Positions 16,876-27,511 of a DNA stretch of 64,000 nucleotides are shown here, one piece after another; positions within the stretch are counted from its first letter, which is position 1, and every line of letters begins with the position of its first letter. Made by a program: the position numbers and the translations under genes. The notes under the pieces are model-generated. The model did not search any database, had not been told where the DNA came from, and saw only the letters and a list, made by a program, of their open reading frames with translations. The stretch lies in NCBI RefSeq assembly GCF_007981265.1, contig NZ_CP034363.1, forward strand, positions 2,232,001 through 2,296,000, given 5' to 3'. The stretch comes from Pantoea sp. CCBC3-3-1 (GTDB lineage: Bacteria > Pseudomonadota > Gammaproteobacteria > Enterobacterales > Enterobacteriaceae).

Positions 16876-18531
16876 ATGTCTGTTTTCACTCGTATCAAAA
16901 CGTCCTCATTTCTGCTGTGCAGCATTATTGCCTTTGGCGCGCTGCAATTTATCGCCGGGGTGCTGTTTCTCACCTCACTCAGTCACAATAAAGACAGTTT
17001 TGCGACCGCCTCTTCAGCGAATGACCAGGTGACCGCGCTAACCAATGCCTGGTACGAGTTAAACGCTGCCCGTGCAGACGTTAACCGCGTGCTGATCTGG
17101 CTACAACGGGAAGGGCCAACCAGCAGCGTGGTGGGCACTATGGTCGACCATGGCAAAGCGATGCTGGCGCAGGCCGACCGCGATTTCAAAGCCTACCAGT
17201 CCGGCCCGGTTGTCGCTGGGCTTGACCCGTCGCTGAACAGCAAGCTGGCGCAAAGCTACCAGGTCTATGCCGGTCAGCTTAACCAGCTGATGGCGATTGC
17301 GGATCGTCGCGATATGCCAGGCCTGTTCACCATCAACGTGGCGGCGAATCAGCAAATCATGCAGGGCGATTACGATCGCTGGCGCGCGGCAATTGGCCAG
17401 CTGGCTAAGGATGCCTCCGCCGACAGTAATCAGACTTTTGTACAAATGCTGTGGTTACTGGGTTCCATCATGCTGCTGGTGGTGATTTTTATCCTGATCT
17501 ACTGGTCTGTGATCAAGCGCGTGCTGATCCAGCCGTTGAACCGCGCACTGGAACACATCAATGCCATTGAGCAGGGCGATCTGACCCAAACCATTGTTGC
17601 CGAGCGCGATGCCCGTAACGAGATGGCTCATCTGCTGTCCGGCCTGGCGGTAATGCAAAGCTCGCTGGTAAAAACCGTCAGCAACGTGCGTAACGGCGCG
17701 GATGTCATCCTGACCGGCGTGTCTGAAATCGCGATGGGCAATAACGACCTCTCGTCGCGTACCGAACAGCAGGCGGCTTCTCTGGAACAGACGGCGGCCA
17801 GCATGGAGCAGATTACCGCGACCGTGAAACAGAATGCGGATAACTCGCATCAGGCTGCACGACTGGCGCTTTCCGCTGCCGAAACGGCGGAAAAGGGCGG
17901 TAACATTGTTGATGGCGTGATTAAAAGCATTTTTGGCTTACAGGAAAGTTCGAAAAAAATCGCAGAAATCACCGGCGTGATCGAAAGTATCGCGTTCCAG
18001 ACCAATATCCTGGCACTGAATGCCGCCGTTGAAGCGGCACGCGCCGGGGAAAATGGCCGTGGCTTCGCGGTAGTCGCGGGTGAAGTTCGCAATCTGGCAC
18101 AGCGAAGTGCAGTGGCGGCGAAAGACATTAACGCGCTGATTGCCGAGTCTTCAACGCGTGTGGACAACGGCTCACGCCTTGCCGCACAGGCTGAAGAGTC
18201 AATGCAGGCGATCGTGGTTTCCGTGAAGCAGGTTCGCGACATCATGGATGAGATCTCTTCCGCGTCGGATGAGCAGAGCCACGGTATCAGTCAGGTTGGC
18301 CTGGCCGTTTCCGAGCTGGATCGCGTGACGCAGCAGAACGCGGCGCTGGTGGAAGAATCTTCTTCTGCCGCTGCCTCGCTGGAAGAGCAGGCAGGGCACC
18401 TGAACCAGGCGGTGGCCGTTTTCCGTCTCGCTTCGCGCCCGGTGAACGCCGCCACGCCGAAAAAAGCCGCGCCGCTAAAAGCACCCGTGCTGGCCGCTGC
18501 GGGTGGAACGGATAACTGGGAAGCCTTCTGA
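16876..18531 (+). CDS. Methyl-accepting chemotaxis protein with CheR/CheB tether
   Basis: A 551-residue transmembrane receptor. TM1 spans about residues 12-33, a periplasmic four-helix-bundle sensor about 35-190, TM2 about 192-214 ([18 protein letters not shown]), HAMP about 215-268, and the cytoplasmic signalling helices about 270-520. The hairpin tip [43 protein letters not shown] is present. It ends GTDNWEAF, a variant of the NWETF pentapeptide that tethers CheR/CheB, so it should be a high-abundance receptor. Ligand is not readable; a GntR-like site in its sigma28 promoter hints at gluconate or a related acid. Confidence 0.9.
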   Translation: MSVFTRIKTSSFLLCSIIAFGALQFIAGVLFLTSLSHNKDSFATASSANDQVTALTNAWYELNAARADVNRVLIWLQREGPTSSVVGTMVDHGKAMLAQADRDFKAYQSGPVVAGLDPSLNSKLAQSYQVYAGQLNQLMAIADRRDMPGLFTINVAANQQIMQGDYDRWRAAIGQLAKDASADSNQTFVQMLWLLGSIMLLVVIFILIYWSVIKRVLIQPLNRALEHINAIEQGDLTQTIVAERDARNEMAHLLSGLAVMQSSLVKTVSNVRNGADVILTGVSEIAMGNNDLSSRTEQQAASLEQTAASMEQITATVKQNADNSHQAARLALSAAETAEKGGNIVDGVIKSIFGLQESSKKIAEITGVIESIAFQTNILALNAAVEAARAGENGRGFAVVAGEVRNLAQRSAVAAKDINALIAESSTRVDNGSRLAAQAEESMQAIVVSVKQVRDIMDEISSASDEQSHGISQVGLAVSELDRVTQQNAALVEESSSAAASLEEQAGHLNQAVAVFRLASRPVNAATPKKAAPLKAPVLAAAGGTDNWEAF

Positions 18532-18581
18532 TCCCGGTGACGCTGTCACTCTCTGAGCAAGCGCACTGAGTAAGGTTGCCA

Positions 18582-18608
18582 CTGACCCGCAGAGAGCCTG
18601 CGGGTCAG
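18582..18608. terminator. Terminator between chemoreceptor and LysR
   Basis: A perfect stem CTGACCCGCAG / CTGCGGGTCAG with a five-base loop lies between the convergent genes and may serve both. Confidence 0.7.
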
Positions 18609-18622
18609 TCTGCTTTACCGAA

Positions 18623-19639
<1,017 letters not shown>

Positions 19640-20038
19640 CTATTGCGGGTATTGTTCGGCGGAGACGTGCTCCAGCCAGTCAACCACTTTACCCTGTTCA
19701 GCTTCTGCTATTGCGATGTGAGTCATCGATGTTGTTGCGGATGCGCCGTGCCAGTGCTTCACGCCCGGGCGGATCCAGACGATATCGCCCTGGTTTATGC
19801 TGCGTGCTGCGTCCCCCCATTCCTGAACCCACCCCTGACCTTCGGTGACGATCAGCGTTTGCCCCAGAGGATGCGTGTGCCAGGCAGTACGCGCGCCTGC
19901 GGGAAAGCTGACGGTGGCTCCGCTCACGCGGGCAGGTTCGGTCGTGTTAAAGGGCGCGGTGATTGTCACTTTGCCGGTGAAATACTCCGCCGGGCCTTCT
20001 GCGGCCGGTTTGGCATCCTTAACAAAAATATCGATCAT
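19640..20038 (-). CDS. Small single-domain cupin
   Basis: A 132-residue cytosolic cupin. Motif 1 is ARTAWHTHPLGQTLIVTEG (about 45-65), with metal ligands His-x-His and Gln; motif 2 is GDIVWIRPGVKHWHGAS (about 80-100) with a third His. This resembles the quercetinase-like or YwfI/carboxymuconolactone-associated cupins often found beside LysR regulators and quinone- or aldehyde-related enzymes. Substrate is unknown. Confidence 0.8.
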   Translation of the reverse strand: MIDIFVKDAKPAAEGPAEYFTGKVTITAPFNTTEPARVSGATVSFPAGARTAWHTHPLGQTLIVTEGQGWVQEWGDAARSINQGDIVWIRPGVKHWHGASATTSMTHIAIAEAEQGKVVDWLEHVSAEQYPQ

Positions 20039-20905
20039 GATTGTTCCTCAGTGGTTATCATCAGCTTTTGCATGCCTTAATGATATGTCATTAATAAGCG
20101 CTGACTATGAGTATGATCCACTTGATGTTATTAGCCTGATTCATTAATAAGGTGCATCCGCCTTAAATTACGGCATTAGGACATTTCTTATTCAAACTGG
20201 CGTTTAATTACCCTCGGGAAGGCAAATTATGGCGATATTGCCTTCTGCCTTTTTATTACAGCCCATACAGATGTTTCTTAATTATCCTTTTACCACAGCT
20301 TTCTTATGGTGGGCGCCGCGGCTGTGCAAGCCGCCTGGGAGGGAGGCTGACCTCCGGCGTCCTGCTCAAACATAAAGAATTCTTCTTCTTTATTCGCTGA
20401 TTTTGAGTGGGATATCGTAAATGGACAGGATAATTAAGGGGGAAATTCTGTGGCTTTTAACGTTTTTTTTACCCAAACTCCGCTTTCTGTTGGACTCATA
20501 ATCAGGGGGTTACTGCGTACGCAGCCGTTGAAAAGAGAGCGTGGGCAGAGGCTGAAGCCGTACCACCCTTGACCTGAGGGCGTTAGGCAGAATATCACCC
20601 GCAGTGGATGTAATAAGATATTACTTTTGGTTACGAGGTTTTTTCGGGCTTGAGTCCAGCGAAAAACGAAAACCGGCCACAAAGAGCGGGTAACATTTAA
20701 CTTATTTTTAACTTGACGGCGGGGGGACCGAAATTTTCCCTTTGGGGAATTAAATGCCACTTTTAATATTAAGACAATGCCCGTATTTACTTGTCAGGCC
20801 TTCTGTGGTGGAGTACACGGGCGTCATGGAATGAAGACCAGGGCAAAATTGAATTCTAATAATATTACTCAGTACAGTTAGCATTACTTTCTATGAGGTG
20901 GCGGT
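20039..20905. other. 867-bp region without a convincing gene
   Basis: The first part is AT-rich and holds the presumed cupin promoter. At 20310-20360 GC-rich inverted repeats occur (GCGGCT...AGCCGC, then GGAGG...CCTCC), followed by an ATAAAGAA/TTCTTTAT stem at 20372-20393. A 108-codon minus-strand frame at 20434-20760 has implausible protein composition (many Arg, Ser, Pro and Trp). The block around 20510-20720 looks like a dispersed repeat or decayed element rather than a gene, but I cannot confirm that here. Confidence 0.4.
20271..20375 (+). CDS. Possible 34-residue ORF over stem-loops
   Basis: ATG at 20271 opens a 34-codon frame (MFLNYPFTTAFLWWAPRL...) that ends at TAA 20375. Its second half lies on two GC-rich hairpins. 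No clear ribosome site is present. It may be a leader peptide or a chance frame over a structured RNA. Confidence 0.2.
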   Translation: MFLNYPFTTAFLWWAPRLCKPPGREADLRRPAQT

Positions 20906-22063
20906 ATGAGAATCGGCGTATCTAACGATAACTACCCGGAGAAAAGAACAATAATAGTTGATTCAGGCATGGAATATATTAACTTCAAAAATAAGAATCT
21001 CTATTCTTATATCAACCTTGTTAATATGAAATTCTTCCGCCAGAGCAAAATTTTTCTTTTCAAACCGGTGATCAGCTCGCCGAAGCGGGACGTGGATGTT
21101 TTTCACGTTTTCAACGAGATAGCAATAACAGATCGCAAGTGGGTCGCGACATTCGAGACCGAATTACCGCGTATTCTTCCGCCTAAAAGCGGCAATAAAG
21201 ATGAGAACCGCGCGAAGCTACAGCGTCTTTCTTCCGCCCTTACTGCCAATAATTGTTTAGCGCTGATTGCGCTCTCTGGCGCGGCCTACAAAATGGAAAT
21301 GAAGCTGTTCCGTGACAGTCCGGAACTGTCGCAGACGATTCGCGATAAAATGGTGGTGATGCATCCACCGCAGAAGCTCTATACGCCGGTTCGTGCGTCG
21401 CGTAAAAGCGCAACGCCGATTCATTTTGTATTTATCGGCAAAGATTTCTACCGCAAAGGCGGGGGAGAGATCGTGCGGGCGTTCGACGAACTGCTGGCGG
21501 AAAACAAAATTCAGGCCAGCCAGGTTAAAGTGACGCTGATTGGGGATTTAAAAAAGACGGGTAACTACGCGCTGGGTAAGTATCAGGACGAGCCGACCTT
21601 TGCCAGCGAGACGGAAGCGATGATTGCCCGTCATGGCGACATATACGAGCACGTCCCCTCCATGCCTAACGATCGGGTGATGACGCTGCTGCAAAAAGCA
21701 GATGTGGGTCTGCTACCCACCTGGGCTGAAACCTACGGCTTCTCGGTGCTTGAAATGCAGTCCTGCGGCTGTCCGGTTATCACCACTAACGTGCGTGCAC
21801 TGCCGGAGATCAATCCGATCGAAGCGGGCTGGCAGGTCACTCACGAGCTGAACGATGATTGCGACTACAGCGTCTCTTCCGCGCAGGAACGCGACCGGTT
21901 ACGCAGAAAAACCATCGATCAGTTAAAGGTGATTATCACAGACATTGTTGAAAAGCCGGAGCTGATCACTCAGAAGGCTAATGCCGCTATCGCCCGTATT
22001 CGTGACGAACACGATATGGAAGCTTACCAGATCAAACTGCGCTCGCTGTATAACCAAAAATAG
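20906..22063 (+). CDS. Glycosyltransferase family 4-like protein
   Basis: A 385-residue cytoplasmic protein. The first 180 residues are AT-rich and unusual (MRIGVSNDNYPEKRTIIV). The C-terminal half is a GT-B fold: HFVFIGKDFYRKGGGEIVRAFDEL begins the nucleotide-sugar domain, and LPTWAETYGFSVLEMQSCGCPVITTNVRALPEI (about 270-305) is the GT4 E-x7-E region that binds the donor. GAGGTGGCGGT precedes its ATG. It stands alone, not in a polysaccharide cluster, between a non-coding region and the PQQ dehydrogenase. Acceptor and donor are unknown. The codon use of its 5' third suggests transfer or a divergent origin. Confidence 0.75.
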   Translation: MRIGVSNDNYPEKRTIIVDSGMEYINFKNKNLYSYINLVNMKFFRQSKIFLFKPVISSPKRDVDVFHVFNEIAITDRKWVATFETELPRILPPKSGNKDENRAKLQRLSSALTANNCLALIALSGAAYKMEMKLFRDSPELSQTIRDKMVVMHPPQKLYTPVRASRKSATPIHFVFIGKDFYRKGGGEIVRAFDELLAENKIQASQVKVTLIGDLKKTGNYALGKYQDEPTFASETEAMIARHGDIYEHVPSMPNDRVMTLLQKADVGLLPTWAETYGFSVLEMQSCGCPVITTNVRALPEINPIEAGWQVTHELNDDCDYSVSSAQERDRLRRKTIDQLKVIITDIVEKPELITQKANAAIARIRDEHDMEAYQIKLRSLYNQK

Positions 22064-22163
22064 CACCACCTGCGCCCGTCCGTGGCCGTTGCAGTCCCAC
22101 CCGGGCTGCCCCTGTTCCCGTACGCGGCGTTTCACGCCTGGCGTGTTCCGTGTTTCAAGTTTG

Positions 22164-22190
22164 AGCCGGTGCTGATTTCAGCGCCGGGCT
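22164..22190 (+). terminator. Terminator after the glycosyltransferase gene
   Basis: AGCCGGTGCTGA pairs with TCAGCGCCGGGCT with one bulge, and TGCTGTTTTA follows. Confidence 0.6.
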
Positions 22191-22385
22191 TGCTGTTTTA
22201 CCTCTGCCGTCCTCTTTTTTAGCGGTTTATCACCGTCTCTCCTGAAAAATCATACCAATACGAAATCTTCACCTAAAATACATAAATTAAATACAGTTTT
22301 CATTCAATGTTATTTTAGTTAAATTTGTGTTGTTGAAATGTAATTTAAATGACAGATCACTCCTGAGATTAACCGAGAGACGAAA

Positions 22386-24761
22386 ATGATAAAACTAACC
22401 GGTATTGTGTTAGCGATCGTGGGTATCGCAATGCTTTACATGGGCGGCAAGCTATTGCTGCTGGGTGGCACGCCTTTTTATGCCATTATTGCCATCGGCC
22501 TGCTAATTACCGCCGTCGCGCTGTTTTACAAAAAGAAATTTGCTCTGACAATTTATGCGGTACTGATGTGGATTGTTGTGGCCTGGACCGTATTCGAAGT
22601 CGGCTTCGATAAATGGCAGTGGATCCCCCGTGGCGATCTGATCGGCCTGTTCGGCGTGTGGCTCGCGCTGCCATGGATTGTGCGTCCGCTATCGCGCGTC
22701 AGTAATCCTGCTAAACCCGCCAGTTTTCATCCCTTCCTTGGCTCCACCGTGATTATTATCATTGCTGTGGTTATCGGCCTGATGTTTTACGATCCCTATC
22801 CCAAAGAGGGCACGCTAACCAGTCAACGTAACCCGATTGCCGACAGCCTGCCGGGCAATGACTGGACGGCCTACGGCGGAACACCTGACGGCCTGCGTTT
22901 CTCAAAGCTCAATCAAATAACCAAAGACAACGTCAATAATTTGCAGCTTGCCTGGACATATCATACCGGCGACGTGCGTGACAGTAATAAAGATGCAACG
23001 GAATATACCTTTGAAGCGACGCCGCTGAAGGTGAATGACACCGTCTATTTCTGCACGCCGCATAATGAAGTGCATGCCCTGAATCCTGAATCCGGCGCGC
23101 TGAAGTGGAAATATCAGCCGACCAAAGATCGCTCTTATTTGCAGCAGCATCAAACCTGTCGCGGCGTGAGTTATTATCAGGAAAGCCAGGCGACAGCGTC
23201 CAATACCGCGACTGCTCCGGCGCTCTGCCGTAAACGTATTTTCAATGCCACAACCGATGCGAAATTAATCGCACTGGATGCAGACAGCGGCAAACTCTGC
23301 GCCGGTTTCGGTAATAACGGCACCGTCGATTTACGGGCTAATATGGGCAATATTCGTCCTCACGCCCTGATGCAAACCTCTGCGCCGCTGGTGGCTGGCA
23401 ATCTGGTTATTGTTGGTGGCTCGGTAATGGATAACGGTTATAACAGCGGAAATCCATCCGGGGTCATCCGCGCTTATGACGTTAACAGCGGTAGCCTGGT
23501 GTGGAATTTCGACCCGGCTAATCCTGACAATACGCAGCCGCTGCCTGCCGGACAACGTTATCCGCAGGACACGCCTGTCGCCTGGGCGACGCTGAGTGCG
23601 GATGTGAAAAACGGTCTGGTCTATGTGCCGTTTGGCAACGCCTCGCCGGATGAGCTGGGCGGCAAACGCGATCCAAACAGCAATACCGAAAAGTTCCGCG
23701 ACACGCTGGTGGCGCTGGATCTGAAAACCGGCGCGTTTAAATGGCGCTTCCAGTCTTCTAAACATGACTTGTGGGACCGTGATAATCCGTCCCAGCCGTC
23801 GCTGCTGGATATTGATTATCAGGGCAGTAAACAGCCGGTGGTGATCCTGCCGACTAAAACCGGCAATCTGTTCGTGCTGAATCGCCTGACCGGCCAGCCG
23901 GTTTATCCGATCAATCAGGTTGACGTTTCTACCCAGGGCGGCGTAGCGGGTGAGAAATTCTCGCCAACCCAGCCGGTTTCTGCACTGAACTTTATTCCCG
24001 ATCCGATTGATGAGAAATCGATGTGGGGACTGACGCCGTTTGACCAGATGGCCTGTCGGATCGATTACAAATCCCTGCGCTATGACGGCAATCCGTGGAC
24101 GCCTGCCACCGAAGCGGGCTCTATCGTTTTCCCGGGGAATATCGGCGTCTTTAACTGGGGTTCCGTGGCCATCGATCCGGAACGGCAAATCCTGGTGGCA
24201 TCGCCGGTTCGTCTGGCCTACAAGTACAACCTGATTAAGCGTACGCCAGAGACCGAAAACAAGCGTCTGTTCACCAAAGACGGCACGCCGTACTGGAATG
24301 AGAACTTTGAAGGGGATTACGCCATCCATATCCAGCAGTTCGCCTCCAGCCTGGGCATTCCCTGCATCGCTCCACCCTGGGGCCGTCTGGTTGGCGTGGA
24401 TCTTACCACCGGTAAAACGGGCTGGCTGCGACGCGTTGGCACGACTAAAAACCTGAAAACCACCTTCCTGCCGGGCCGCTTCCCCATCGGTTTCCCAATG
24501 GGAATGGTGGCGCACGGTGGCCCGCTGACCACCGCGGGCGATCTGGTATTCCATGGCGCTACGGCAGATAACTTCTTCCGGGCCTATGACATCAATACCG
24601 GTAAGCTGCTGTGGCAAACCGAACTGCCGGCAGGCGGACAGGCGACCCCGGCAACCTATATGGGCGCGGATAATAAGCAGTATGTGATTATCGCTGCGGG
24701 TGGCCACGGTTCTCTTGGCACCAAAGAAGGCGATGCGGTGATGGCGTTCCGTTTGCGTTAA
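22386..24761 (+). CDS. gcd: Membrane-bound PQQ-dependent glucose/quinate-type dehydrogenase, copy 1
   Basis: A 791-residue quinoprotein close to E. coli Gcd (796). Five membrane segments in residues 1-140 anchor it in the inner membrane and hold the ubiquinone site; the rest is an eight-bladed periplasmic propeller. Visible features: DWTAYGGTPDGLRFSKLNQI at the propeller start, TCRGVSYY, the catalytic Asp in KHDLWDRDNPSQPSLLD near residue 465, and the conserved end GGQATPATYMGADNKQYVIIAAGGHGSLGTKEGD. It would oxidise glucose (or a related aldose, quinate or shikimate) to the lactone. A paralogue is at 58130-60541. PQQ genes must lie elsewhere. Confidence 0.85.
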   Translation: MIKLTGIVLAIVGIAMLYMGGKLLLLGGTPFYAIIAIGLLITAVALFYKKKFALTIYAVLMWIVVAWTVFEVGFDKWQWIPRGDLIGLFGVWLALPWIVRPLSRVSNPAKPASFHPFLGSTVIIIIAVVIGLMFYDPYPKEGTLTSQRNPIADSLPGNDWTAYGGTPDGLRFSKLNQITKDNVNNLQLAWTYHTGDVRDSNKDATEYTFEATPLKVNDTVYFCTPHNEVHALNPESGALKWKYQPTKDRSYLQQHQTCRGVSYYQESQATASNTATAPALCRKRIFNATTDAKLIALDADSGKLCAGFGNNGTVDLRANMGNIRPHALMQTSAPLVAGNLVIVGGSVMDNGYNSGNPSGVIRAYDVNSGSLVWNFDPANPDNTQPLPAGQRYPQDTPVAWATLSADVKNGLVYVPFGNASPDELGGKRDPNSNTEKFRDTLVALDLKTGAFKWRFQSSKHDLWDRDNPSQPSLLDIDYQGSKQPVVILPTKTGNLFVLNRLTGQPVYPINQVDVSTQGGVAGEKFSPTQPVSALNFIPDPIDEKSMWGLTPFDQMACRIDYKSLRYDGNPWTPATEAGSIVFPGNIGVFNWGSVAIDPERQILVASPVRLAYKYNLIKRTPETENKRLFTKDGTPYWNENFEGDYAIHIQQFASSLGIPCIAPPWGRLVGVDLTTGKTGWLRRVGTTKNLKTTFLPGRFPIGFPMGMVAHGGPLTTAGDLVFHGATADNFFRAYDINTGKLLWQTELPAGGQATPATYMGADNKQYVIIAAGGHGSLGTKEGDAVMAFRLR

Positions 24762-24777
24762 GATTTATCGGTCTTAC

Positions 24778-24801
24778 CCCGTCTTCCAGCAGGAAGACGG
24801 G
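24778..24801 (+). terminator. Terminator after gcd copy 1
   Basis: Perfect stem CCCGTCTTCC / GGAAGACGGG with loop AGCA, followed by TTT. Confidence 0.8.
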
Positions 24802-24871
24802 TTTCCCCCCTCAAACAGCCCGCTTTGCCGCCTTATTCACGCGGGCATGATGATTTTCCTGAAAAGTTTTT

Positions 24872-24898
24872 TAAAGTTCTGACAAAGGTCGCCGATAA
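24872..24898 (+). promoter_or_regulatory. Sigma28 (FliA) promoter of the flagellin gene
   Basis: TAAAGTTC, an 11-base spacer and GCCGATAA match the FliA consensus at 15 of 16 bases. It lies 68 bases before the flagellin ATG. Confidence 0.9.
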
Positions 24899-24965
24899 AG
24901 AATGCAGACGGTGACGGGCAGCCTGGCGCCGTACAGACCCAAGTTACTTTTTGAAGGAAAATATT

Positions 24966-25775
24966 ATGTCCGTTATTAACACTAACATTATGTCTTTGAC
25001 CACTCAGAACAACCTGAACAAATCCCAGGCTTCTCTGAGCACCGCCATTGAGCGTCTTTCCTCTGGCCTGCGCATCAACAGCGCAAAAGATGACGCCGCG
25101 GGCGAAGCTATCGCTAACCGCATGAACTCTCAGATCAAAGGTCTGACCCAGGCTGCACGTAACGCTAACGACGGTATCTCTCTGACTCAGACAGCTGAAG
25201 GCTCTCTGAACGAAATGAACACCAACTTACAGCGTATCCGTGAACTGACCGTTCAGGCGAAAAACGGCACCAACAGCGCTGACGATATCGACTCAATCCA
25301 GAAAGAAGTTGATGCACGTCTGTCTGAAATTAACCGTATCGGTAAAGCAAGTACCTTTAACGGCACGGCGATCTTTGATACCACCGGCAGCGTAAACATT
25401 CAGGTTGGCGCTAACGACTCTACCGACGCTAACGTGATCAGCATCTCTCTGTCAGGCGCAGGCTTCCAGACCACTGGTCTGGGCGCGACTTTCGACGTGA
25501 CCGGTGGCGACCTGTCTGACCTCGACGCGCGTATCAAAAACGTGGATACCGCACGTTCAGGTCTGGGTGCGATTCAGAACCGTTTTGAATCTACCATCAA
25601 CAACCTGAACACCACGTCGACTAACCTGACCGCGTCTCAGTCACGTATTCAGGATGCTGACTACGCAACGGAAGTGTCTAACATGTCCAAAGCGCAGATC
25701 CTTCAGCAGGCCGGTACCTCCGTGCTGTCAAAAGCCAACCAGGTTCCACAGGGCGTGCTGTCTCTGCTGCAGTAA
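24966..25775 (+). CDS. fliC: Short flagellin
   Basis: From the ATG at 24966 (MSVINTNIMSLTTQNNLNKS), with TGAAGGAAAATATT upstream, the product is 269 residues. The conserved D0/D1 N-terminus (LSTAIERLSSGLRINSAKDD) and C-terminus (NMSKAQILQQAGTSVLSKAN) are complete. The central variable D2/D3 region is almost absent (about 130-190), so this is a minimal flagellin, much shorter than the roughly 500-residue E. coli protein. It polymerises into the filament after export. No other flagellar gene is in the window, so it is either a second flagellin or an isolated fliC. It has its own sigma28 promoter and terminator. Confidence 0.92.
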   Translation: MSVINTNIMSLTTQNNLNKSQASLSTAIERLSSGLRINSAKDDAAGEAIANRMNSQIKGLTQAARNANDGISLTQTAEGSLNEMNTNLQRIRELTVQAKNGTNSADDIDSIQKEVDARLSEINRIGKASTFNGTAIFDTTGSVNIQVGANDSTDANVISISLSGAGFQTTGLGATFDVTGGDLSDLDARIKNVDTARSGLGAIQNRFESTINNLNTTSTNLTASQSRIQDADYATEVSNMSKAQILQQAGTSVLSKANQVPQGVLSLLQ

Positions 25776-25805
25776 GTCTTTCTGGTTTACCGCAGAACGC
25801 AAAAA

Positions 25806-25827
25806 CCCGGCCTCGGCCGGGTTTTTT
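25806..25827 (+). terminator. Rho-independent terminator after flagellin
   Basis: CCCGGCC/GGCCGGG stem followed by six T residues. Confidence 0.9.
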
Positions 25828-25876
25828 GTTTTCAGGAAGGTGCAGGCGCGTTAAACGCCGTCTCCCACGCGTAAAT

Positions 25877-27511
25877 TTATACCTTAACCGTTTTCAGCAG
25901 ATAATCCGCCAGTCGCAGGCTGAGGGCCGCGCCGGTCAGCGTTGGATTCATGCAGGAGGCCGAAGGCATGACGCTGGTCCCGGCAATAAACAGGTTAGGG
26001 TGATCGTGGCTCTGGCAATGGCGGTTGACCACGGAGTTTTTGGCATCATCGCCCATGATCGTCGTGCCCATAATGTGCTGCCGATCCTGATAGCCCGTAT
26101 CGATTTTTGACACGTCCGCATTGAGCAAACGGGCGAAATTATCAAAATCCAAAAGCCCCTGGGTTTTACCGGCGTGCCAGTAATCGGTCACGCTGTAGTA
26201 AATTTCCGGTACCGGCAGGCCAATCGCGTCCTGCCGGGTTTTGCTCGGCACGATACGGTTTTCCGCCAGCGGCAGGGTTTCAAAGTCGATGGCAAAGTTC
26301 AGCGATCGCGCCGACATCCGCTTTAACTCTTCATCCAGTTTTGAACCCAGCACGCCTTTTTTGATCAGCGAAGCCGCGTAGTCAGCGGTCGGCACGGTAT
26401 TACGCACTTTGATTTTGTAGCTGGGGAAATCCTTGCGGAAAGGGCCGTCGCGATTATTCAGATAAACCAGCAGTTCGGTTGGCCCCTGTCCCGGCCAGAC
26501 GTCCTCTTTCATCATCACATTCATGCTGATGCCGGTATGGCCCATCAGATTGCGGCCAACCTGGTCCGAACCGTTAGCAATGCCGTTCGGGTAACGTGCC
26601 GAGGTCGACATCAGCAGCAGCTTGGGCGATTCAATCCCGTAAGCCGCCAGCACAAAATAGTTGGCGGTCAGGTGGTGGTTGGAGCCGTCAGGTTTGCGAT
26701 ACCAGATACCGGTGATCTTTCCCGCGTCGTCCGCCTCGATTTTATACACCACCGAATTATCCAGCAGCGTTGCGCCGTGTCGTTCCGCTTCGTCAATATG
26801 CATTGAACCATCATATTTGGCCGCGATGGGGCAGACAGGATTGCAGTTATTATTGCCTGCGCAGGCCGGACGTCTGCCGTACGGGCGGGTGGCGCGACCG
26901 TTCGGTTCCATCACCGGGTTGTAGCCGCCTTTACCCAACAGTTCAGAGAGCCGTTTAAACAGATAGCTCGGCTCCAGACCGGTCATTGGAAAAGGCGTCG
27001 AGCGCGGCGGCCAGGCTTCGCCGCCGTGCCCGCTCTCATCCTGGCCATCCATACCGGAAACGCCCAGTTCCCGCTCCGCGCGGCCATACCAGGGTTCCAG
27101 CTCCTGATAGTCAATCGGCCAGTCGCGCCCACGACCGTACAAGCTTTGCAGCTTAAAGTCGTTGGGGATCATCCGCCACAGCGCCGAGCCAAAATGCCAG
27201 GTGGTGCCGCCGACCACGCGCAGGTATTTGGTGGGGTACTTCACCGGGCCTGTCTGTTGCAGATACTCGCCATAGGTGGAAGGGACATGAGGCAGGTCGG
27301 GATAGGGTGAGCCTACGCCCTGCAATTTCATATTGGTCAGCGACATCTTGAATGGCGAGTTGCGAAACCGTTCGACAATTTCCTGGCGCTTAATGCGCGG
27401 GCCGGCCTCGACGATAATTACCGATTTGCCGGCTTTCGCCAGCTCGGTCGCGACCAGGCCGCCCATCACGCCGGAGCCAATAATGACTACGTCGGCATCA
27501 ACCTGCTTCAT
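25877..27511 (-). CDS. GMC oxidoreductase, large FAD subunit of gluconate-type membrane dehydrogenase
   Basis: A 544-residue flavoprotein. Residues 5-33 form the FAD dinucleotide fold (VVIIGSGVMGGLVATELAKA, GxGxxG). Around residue 215 the motif ACAGNNNCNPVCP has three cysteines spaced like those that bind a 3Fe-4S cluster in FAD glucose and fructose dehydrogenases. The end has HIMGTTIMGDD and MNPTLTGAALSLRLAD, the GMC C-terminal signature. With the small and cytochrome subunits upstream it forms a periplasm-facing dehydrogenase that passes electrons to ubiquinone. Gluconate to 2-ketogluconate is the best guess; sorbitol or another polyol acid is possible. Its ATG overlaps the TGA of the small-subunit gene. 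Confidence 0.85.
   Translation of the reverse strand: MKQVDADVVIIGSGVMGGLVATELAKAGKSVIIVEAGPRIKRQEIVERFRNSPFKMSLTNMKLQGVGSPYPDLPHVPSTYGEYLQQTGPVKYPTKYLRVVGGTTWHFGSALWRMIPNDFKLQSLYGRGRDWPIDYQELEPWYGRAERELGVSGMDGQDESGHGGEAWPPRSTPFPMTGLEPSYLFKRLSELLGKGGYNPVMEPNGRATRPYGRRPACAGNNNCNPVCPIAAKYDGSMHIDEAERHGATLLDNSVVYKIEADDAGKITGIWYRKPDGSNHHLTANYFVLAAYGIESPKLLLMSTSARYPNGIANGSDQVGRNLMGHTGISMNVMMKEDVWPGQGPTELLVYLNNRDGPFRKDFPSYKIKVRNTVPTADYAASLIKKGVLGSKLDEELKRMSARSLNFAIDFETLPLAENRIVPSKTRQDAIGLPVPEIYYSVTDYWHAGKTQGLLDFDNFARLLNADVSKIDTGYQDRQHIMGTTIMGDDAKNSVVNRHCQSHDHPNLFIAGTSVMPSASCMNPTLTGAALSLRLADYLLKTVKV

Noticed and set aside
20434..20760. 108-codon minus-strand frame
   Set aside because: No ribosome site, no motif and implausible composition; treated as possible repeat DNA.
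23331..24707. 458-codon minus-strand open frame
   Set aside because: Antisense to the clear PQQ dehydrogenase gene; its composition (many His, Arg, Gln) is that of a shadow frame.
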